Assembly: GCF_019320115.1 (NCBI RefSeq)
Contig: NC_089598.1
Coordinates: 26,393,491 to 26,457,490, forward strand
Direction: 5' to 3'
DNA length: 64,000 nt
Origin: Miscanthus floridulus
Taxonomy: Eukaryota; Streptophyta; Magnoliopsida; Poales; Poaceae
The notes beneath the pieces were generated by a model, which ran no database searches, was not told the DNA's origin, and saw nothing but the letters and a program-made list of their open reading frames with translations. Below are positions 57,877 to 64,000 of this stretch, in pieces (position 1 is the stretch's first letter; each line of letters opens with the position of its first letter). The translations under genes were made by a program, and so were the position numbers.

Positions 57877-58201
57877 GGGGCCCGCTCGTCCACTACTCCG
57901 CCGCTACACTGACCGGCAGCTCGCCCAAGAAACAGCCTTGCTCGCTCATCCGCCGCCGTAGCAGCCCAAGGCCGGTCCTTCCCCGCGGAGGAGACTGGGG
58001 GCGGGGTGCTCGGACGCTGGGAATCGCAGCCGCCCGCTCGGAGTTCGAGGAAGTGAGGAGACTTGGAAAGCAAGAACTGCCGCGGGCCGAAGACGGAGAC
58101 CGCGCACTCCTGTCGTGCTTGACCCGTTGGAGAAACAGTCCACCGGTTGTTGGGGATAAAAAAATAGGGATATGGAAATTTCACTGCTGACTCAGTTGTA
58201 A
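57877..58201. promoter_or_regulatory. CNGC 5' flank
   Basis: GC-rich 5' UTR/promoter stretch (57877-58145) upstream of the CNGC start, turning AT-rich at about 58150. No TATA box chosen with confidence. Confidence 0.35.
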
Positions 58202-58396
58202 GGGCGTGTTTAGATCAAAAAAAAATTTGGGTTTGGGGTACCGTAGCACTTTCGTTTTTATTTAGCAATTAGTGTCTAATTATAGACTAATTAGGTTCGA
58301 AAGTTTCGTCTCGCGATTTCTCACCTAACTGTGTAATTAGTTTTTTTTTCGTCTACATTTAGTACTCCATGCATGTGCCGCAAGATTCGATGTGAA
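58202..58396. mobile_element. Truncated MITE copy near CNGC promoter
   Basis: Related to 48732-48965: GGGCGTGTTTAGAT... TAGCACTTTCGTTTTTATTTAGCAATTAGTGT ... AAGATTCGATGTGA, but the right terminus is missing. Confidence 0.65.
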
Positions 58397-58827
58397 GCAT
58401 CAGATTCTGACAGCAAAGCACAGTTTAATCAACAGTTAATCAGCAGCCTACAGGCATGGAAATTACGGCAATATACTGCTACTTCGGTATATGGGTGGTT
58501 TTCTCCTCCAACTAAAAAGAAATGGGTGGTTTTCTCCTCGAACTAAAAAGAAAGAAAGAAAGACCATCATTTCGTACGACAATCGTCGCTCCGTCGGTCC
58601 GCCCCTGCCCTTGCGATACCGCGCGTCGTAATCCGTATGTTCAGGCTGCTACATTTCGTGCGACACCCGGCTCTCTCCACGCGCGTCGTCCTCATCCACC
58701 GCCCCCGTCATCACCGTCGCGGGCGGTCCTCGCCGTCATCGCCCCTACGATCCCTCTCCCCTGCGCCCTCGCCCTTCTCTCTCGCAGCCCCCGGTCTCAA
58801 TCCCTCTCCACTGCGCCTCTCCCTCTC
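58397..58827. other. Flank of non-autonomous LTR element
   Basis: Includes a duplicated ATGGGTGGTTTTCTCCTC(C/G)AACTAAAAAG at ~58490-58550 and a C-rich pyrimidine stretch to 58827. No gene supported. Confidence 0.3.
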
Positions 58828-59248
58828 TGTCGACAGAATATGCTCGGCAGTCCTTCGAGGGGTATCCCACGAAGGTAGATTAATCGGTGGAGGTACGCGT
58901 AATCAGGAACTGGATAGTGATACAAGGCGTAGAGACAAGAAGTTAGAGAGGTTCGGGCCGTCTAATTGACGTAATACCCTACGTCCTGTGTCTTTGGTGT
59001 ATTGTATTGAATATGAGATGTATGGAGATGTATGTCGATGTATGTATTTGTCCACTAGGGGACCCCTGCCTCTCCTTATATACTCTGGAGGAGTAGGGTT
59101 ATAAGGAAAGTATCCTATTTTGTACTATACAATATTTTACGGTGCACGTCGACCAGTGTCGTGCATGCCTTGATCTTGCGGGCTAGGCCACCTCTGATAG
59201 TGCGGCCCATGTCTTTGTCTTATGGATATCGGGGGTCATATCCCCACA
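58828..59248 (-). repeat. 3' LTR of non-autonomous element
   Basis: 421 bp; TATA-like CTTATATACTCT near 59078-59089 also occurs in the partner. Confidence 0.88.
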
Positions 59249-59639
59249 GCTAGTCCCCGAGCCTGACAGTAGGTGACGCAGTTACGTGGTGCCAGGGTCC
59301 AAAGTAAAAAAAAGTAGAAGACGAGCCGAGCAGACAACCAATCCACGGGCGGAGCCCTGAATTAAAAAGCGCACATTCACCGCAAGGTGAGGTGTGCCCA
59401 CTTAGTCCTCGAGCTTGCTGAAAGATGAAGAATGAATCTTGTAGTAGGATCAAAGAAAAAGAAGTCTGAAAGCTTGCCGACGTCGTCTGACATGCGCGTA
59501 TCGAGACCCCAGACGTGCTGCCCAAAATCAGCACCCTAATCCGAATAGCATGGAGCAGCTTGATAGCACACCGATGAGACGTAGCAAGATCCGACCACCA
59601 AGGGAGTCCCCAGCTTAGCTAGCGACGCTTGCACGAAGA

Positions 59640-60071
59640 ATCCAAACACTGAGGAGTCCCCAGCGTAGCTGGCGATGTCCGAGCACCGAGTAGTCCTCGG
59701 CGTAGCTGGCGATGTTCGAGCACCGAGTCCTCGATGTAGCTGGCGATGTCCGAGCACCGAGGAGTCCCCGGCGTTGCTGGCGATGTTCGAGCACCAAGGA
59801 GTCTCCGGCGTAGCTGACGATGTCCAAACACCGAGAAGTCCTCGGCGTAGCTAGCGATGTCCAAGCACTGAAGAGTCCCTAGCATAACTGGCAATGTCCG
59901 AGCACCAAGGAGTCTCTGGCGTAGCTGGCGATGTCCGAGCACCGAGTAGTCCTCGGCGTAGCAGGCGATATCCGAGCACCGAGGAGTCCCCGGCGTAGCT
60001 GGCGATGTCCGAGCATCGAGGAGTCCCCAGCGTAGCTGGCGATGTCCGAGCACCGAGGAGTCCCCGGCGTA
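59640..60071. repeat. 37-bp minisatellite, about 11-12 units
   Basis: Unit reads GTCCGAGCACCGAGGAGTCC + CCGGCGTAGCTGGCGAT, with substitutions and at least one shortened unit near 59725. Lies inside the non-autonomous LTR element. The minus strand translates to a repetitive pattern because 37 is not a multiple of three, so all frames cycle; this is not a protein. Confidence 0.9.
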
Positions 60072-61043
60072 TGATGAAGCACGAGCGACGAAAGTCTGGT
60101 CAACTGGTCGGCGATGAAGTGAACATTGAGTAGAAGCGACTGGCGAACAGTCTAATCAACTGGTCGGCAACGAAATCTAAGAACCTAGCGATCCGACCAG
60201 TTGATCGGTGGAGAGGTTCGAGAACTAGGTGGTCCGATCACCTGGACAATGATTCTGCAATACAAATATGTAGAACAGGTAGTACATAATATAAAAATAT
60301 ATGAACTCTGGAGAAAAATCAACAGTGGTGATGAAATAGCGTATGTAGTTCGGCGATCAGTTGGTGTTAAGATGTATTTATATTTAATATAAATCGCCCG
60401 ACCAGTTAGTGTGTAGCCGAGTCTCCAGCCCTAACTAGCCTGTTAACCATAACGTGGAGCGCGGAGCCCGTGTGCGTGTAGGAAGAACAAAGCGTCGCTA
60501 CGGAGCCGCTGCCGATCACCCATGACGCAGAGGGCAGACGTTCGTGCACGTATAGGAAGGAGCCGAAGACAAAGCCGTCTCTGGGGATATCCAAGCGTCA
60601 ACATGACTGTTCGGGGGTACGCCTTAGACTTAGCTGTATGTCATCTTTAAGATGGTATACATGAAAGAAAATCGTTTGGAGAGCAAACATAGAGAAAACA
60701 GCTTGGAAAAACATCATGGCGATATATGAAGATTGGAGAATATTTAGAAGAATATTAAAGCGTGACTTAGCTTTAGACAGAACGTCTGGTCGGCGGCGTA
60801 TGGGGTTATCTAGTCAGCGACGCAAGCAGCTCGCTTGATGGCTGGAATGAAGTTGATCTCGTGTTGGAGTAGGACGGACGTAGTCGGAGCTTGGCGGTGT
60901 CAATCCACGTACGAAGACGTGCGTCGTGGTTGTCGAAGGATGTCGACGCGATCAGACGAGTTGCCGCGAAGGATGTTGATCTTGAGTTATGCCATCTGGT
61001 TCGCCAGGGATCAACGCGCATGAGCCTCACGGTGGGCGCTAAC

Positions 61044-61452
61044 TGTCGATAGAATATGCTCGGCAGTCCTCCGAGGGATATCCCACGAAGGTAGATTGAT
61101 CGGTGGAGGTGCGCGTAATCAGGAACCGGATGGTGACACAAGGCGTAGAGACAGCCATTTAGACAGGTTCGGGCCGTCTGATCGACGTAATACCCTACGT
61201 TCTGTGTCTTTGGTGTATTATATTGGATATGAGATGTATGTCGATGTATGTATCTATCCACTAGGGGACCCCTGCCTCTCCTTATATACTCTAGAGGGAT
61301 AGGGTTACAAGAAAATATCCTATTTGGTACTATACAATATTTTGCGGTGCACGTCGACCAGTGCCGTGCACGCCTTGATCTTGCAGGCTGGGCCACCTCT
61401 GATGGTGCGGCCTATGTCTTGTCTTATGGATACCGGGGGCCATACCCTCACA
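61044..61452 (-). repeat. 5' LTR of non-autonomous element
   Basis: 409 bp partner of 58828-59248, ending CCCTCACA before the CTCTC duplication. Confidence 0.88.
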
Positions 61453-61457
61453 CTCTC

Positions 61458-64000
61458 CCCTCGCTCTGCCCTTGCGCTCATCGCGCCCGTGTCATCGTCC
61501 TCGCCGTCACCCTCGCCTGCGCCGTCGCGCTCGCCGCAGGAAATTGGGCCGGGGCGCCTGTCTGCACTGCCACACGTCGCCAACGCCACCATGCCCCGTT
61601 CTGCTCTGCCGCGCCGCCGCCACAAGGCCAAGCCACCGCCGCAAGGCCATCCTCGACCTATGTCGCCGCCTGGCCCATGCCCGACCCGCACCTATCATTC
61701 CCTTCTCCTAGGACGGAGCACTAAGGAGGAGGAGATGCCGCCGCCGCATGCAAGGTGCTCAAGTCTACATCGGGCCCTTCGTCGGCGACGAGCACCCAAT
61801 AGGTATGCCCACTCTTCTCTTCCCTTCGTGCTGTGTGAAACTGAGCACCCGAACCCTGGAGTCATTTGTATTCAGATCTGATTTTCTACAGTCTTTGTCG
61901 TATATAACTTGTCTTGCCACAAGAAATTAGATTCCCTTGGCACAGTTCCTTTCCGGTTACATCCAATTAGTATCATAGTTACTGTAGTTTGAGATTTCAG
62001 AGTGGGAAGAAGGGACAGTTCCCTTTCAGAGTAGTTTCATATTACAGATGTGGTAAATGAGTCCTTTCACATTTTGCAGTCATTAATTATCTTGGTGAAT
62101 TTCAGTTTACATATATATAATCTAGATAGAATTTTGTATGGTTTGTTCAGAATTGCAAAAACTTAGAATCCAAAATTGGTCAAAATTGTTTGCACCTACA
62201 GTGGATCTACCAACTGTTGTAGTGTCAAGATTGATCGGGCAGCACAAAGTGGCAGCAAGTTTTCAGTATGACATTTGAAGAAGTGCCCTCTGTTTCTGCT
62301 AACTATGCTTTCAAGAATAAAATCGACACTTGAGATTGGTAAGGATTAATGTGTTTAATATTTTCACACTGCAATTATTGTTTATGAAAAAAACAGTGGC
62401 TAAACTCGTTGATAAGCAAGGTCCAAGAAGAGGTTTATACTATTTTGACTAGCTATCAGTATAGGGATTAGCACTACCTATTATAACACTCAATTCTTAA
62501 ATACGAGTAGTAGCTTGTCAGTTTGAGTCTCTATTTGCAGGTGACATTAGCAGCAAATGTATTTGGTTTTCATCAGTTCTGCAGCAGGCAACCTCCGTCA
62601 CCACCATGCATAGGAGGTTTCAGTCATCAGCAGCTTGGCTGCATCATTGTTCAGATCTTTAGTTGGGTCTGTTGTAGCTCGTAGTTTGATTGAATGTGAA
62701 ATTTTACTTTTGTGCTACAGAGAGCATTCATTTGTTTGTTTATCATCCAATGATAGAATGTAGAGCTCGATGAAATGGCCAAGAAGGGGTGCCCAAGGAC
62801 AACGTGACCTACGCCACCATCGTCTCCATGCTGACGAAAGGCCCGTCCTGCTGCTAACCTTGCCGCAACCACGCTACACACGGAGGCCGCTGCTCGCTGC
62901 TCCCTGCCATGACGAAACGTGGTGTCAGTGCGGCAAGGAGTGCCAGAGCAATAAGGCCATCACTGGTAACAAGGTACGTTGTGCGTTCTCTAAGTTAACC
63001 TACATGTTCTCTATTCGCAAATTTGCTTGTTAGTGTGCGGTTGCAGTGAGCATGCAATGTAATTCCAGATCCCCACAACACAAAAATAGGATAGCAATTC
63101 TGTCAGTATGCATCTCTTTGTACCATTGGTTTTAATTCTTGGCTTCTTTCACATATTCAACTAAGGTGTTCGTATAGCCAATTTCTTTCGAAAGAAATTG
63201 AGAACAAATAGTTCTATCCTATAGCAGAGGCCTGTTATTTTGTGACATGTCATATGCTATCAGTATTCCAAAGAAGAAATACATCATCGAATCAGATATT
63301 GAACTGCTTGTGCATCCAGTTATGACGTGAAATGCCTATTTCACATCCTTGGCTTGGAGACGATTTGAACTGCTTTGTCATCTTTTATGGAACAACCTAT
63401 TGTTTGTAGCTCTAAGCATATGAAATCAAGAGTCAAGATGTCGATTGTAGAATCTCCCACAACTAAAAAGCCTAAAGAGGAGACACCATTTTGGTGCGAT
63501 AAAAACTTCGCCTCACCTCGTCGGTCTACCCTGCGATCCTTGGCCGCGCTCCCCGCTCGATAGAAAAGGAAACCACCATGCTGCGATTCCCGCCCGCTTT
63601 CACCGCGCTTTAGAAAAGAAAAGGAAATCGCCGTCCACGTCGCTCCCCTGGCATTCGCCGCTTTAGTGAAGATGTCCCTTTCTTCATACGAACAAGTAAT
63701 TTTGAGTATGACACTATTTATTAGTGTATATGAAAATTGTCCTCTGATGGGTTGACTTAATTCTTTTTCTGTGAAACTCAAAAGGACTTATCGGTCTGTA
63801 TCCAGAAGAAAGCAAAGTCACAAGGTGCTAAGAAATGGCCTTGATATTTCTAGGTACTTCTAGGTTCTGATCCCGACAAGTGCTGAAGAATCCAAATATA
63901 TATCATATACGAATAGCTCTTTTACAGTTTTAGAAAAAGGTAACAATGTGCATGCTTGCTAACAATGTTTCTTGCTGTTGCCTTTACCATGTGCAAACCA
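61458..64000. other. Unassigned right end, with GC-rich segment
   Basis: 61458-61800 is GC-rich and could be a 5' leader or first exon cut off from 58560-58827 by the LTR element. Around 62766-62850 a short plus-strand stretch (EMAKKG then KDNVTYATIVSMLTK, in two frames) faintly resembles a pentatricopeptide repeat. Nothing here assembles into a spliced gene I can support. Confidence 0.3.

Larger units (their letters stand above)
58828..61452 (-). mobile_element. Non-autonomous LTR retrotransposon with internal minisatellite
   Basis: LTRs 58828-59248 (421 bp) and 61044-61452 (409 bp), both starting TGTCGA(C/T)AGAATATGCTCGGCAG, with the outside repeat CTCTC at 58823-58827 and 61453-61457. The minus strand next to the right LTR reads GTTAGCGCCCACCGTG, a gypsy-style primer site, and next to the left LTR GGGGACTAGC, purine-rich. 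The 1.8-kb interior has no gag-pol domain, only a tandem array and short ORFs, so mobilisation would need proteins from another element. Confidence 0.87.

Noticed and set aside
59619..60053. Repetitive minus-strand protein (GARTSPATPGTPRCSDI-like)
   Set aside because: Translation of the 37-bp minisatellite; no non-repetitive domain or start context.
62766..62850. Pentatricopeptide-like fragment
   Set aside because: Needs a frameshift and spans less than one repeat; too weak to call.

Overview
The window is plant nuclear DNA, almost certainly from a panicoid grass (sorghum, sugarcane or Miscanthus type). The evidence is GT-AG spliced host genes, a GC-rich promoter style, grass MITEs (Stowaway, a GTTTAGTT-ended family), an Au-like SINE, and nested Ty1/copia and Ty3/gypsy elements with the palindrome-rich LTRs typical of grass Sireviruses. 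The species assignment is inference. I built gene models by hand from splice signals and reading frame.

Layout: 1-1228 (-) is a FAR1-RELATED SEQUENCE gene cut by the left edge. 1867-5018 (+) is a complete seven-exon UTR7-type nucleotide-sugar transporter that shares the intergenic region head to head with the FRS gene; a SINE sits in its third intron. 5770-17629 (-) is a nucleoporin NUP98 locus that is clearly broken. A young 5.4-kb copia element interrupts exon 2, a 5'-truncated RTE-type LINE interrupts exon 4, exon 2 has a one-base frameshift, and the 3' end has in-frame stops and has lost most of the autoproteolytic domain.

18136-44520 is one nested retrotransposon stack delimited by a 5-bp duplication (CCAAC). 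Copia B contains Sirevirus-like copia C (site duplication CTCCT). C contains a Tat-lineage gypsy D (AATAC/AGTAC) and a solo LTR E (CCATC). D contains a TRIM (GTTTC/GTTTT). All host-side reading frames across these junctions realign when the inserts are ignored, so insertion order can be read directly: B, then C, then D and E, then TRIM.

45981-52798 (+) is a complete five-exon glutamate-receptor-like channel (GLR, about 891 aa) with a 3.9-kb MITE-rich first intron. 54054-57876 (-) is a complete seven-exon cyclic-nucleotide-gated channel (CNGC, about 680 aa, group III-like), convergent with the GLR gene. Two plant cation-channel genes thus lie tail to tail. 58828-61452 is a non-autonomous LTR element (site duplication CTCTC) carrying a 37-bp minisatellite. 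The last 2.5 kb holds a GC-rich stretch but no gene I can support.

No prokaryotic-type system, CRISPR array, rRNA or functional tRNA gene was seen. The most notable content is the multiply hit NUP98 locus and the four-level transposon nest.
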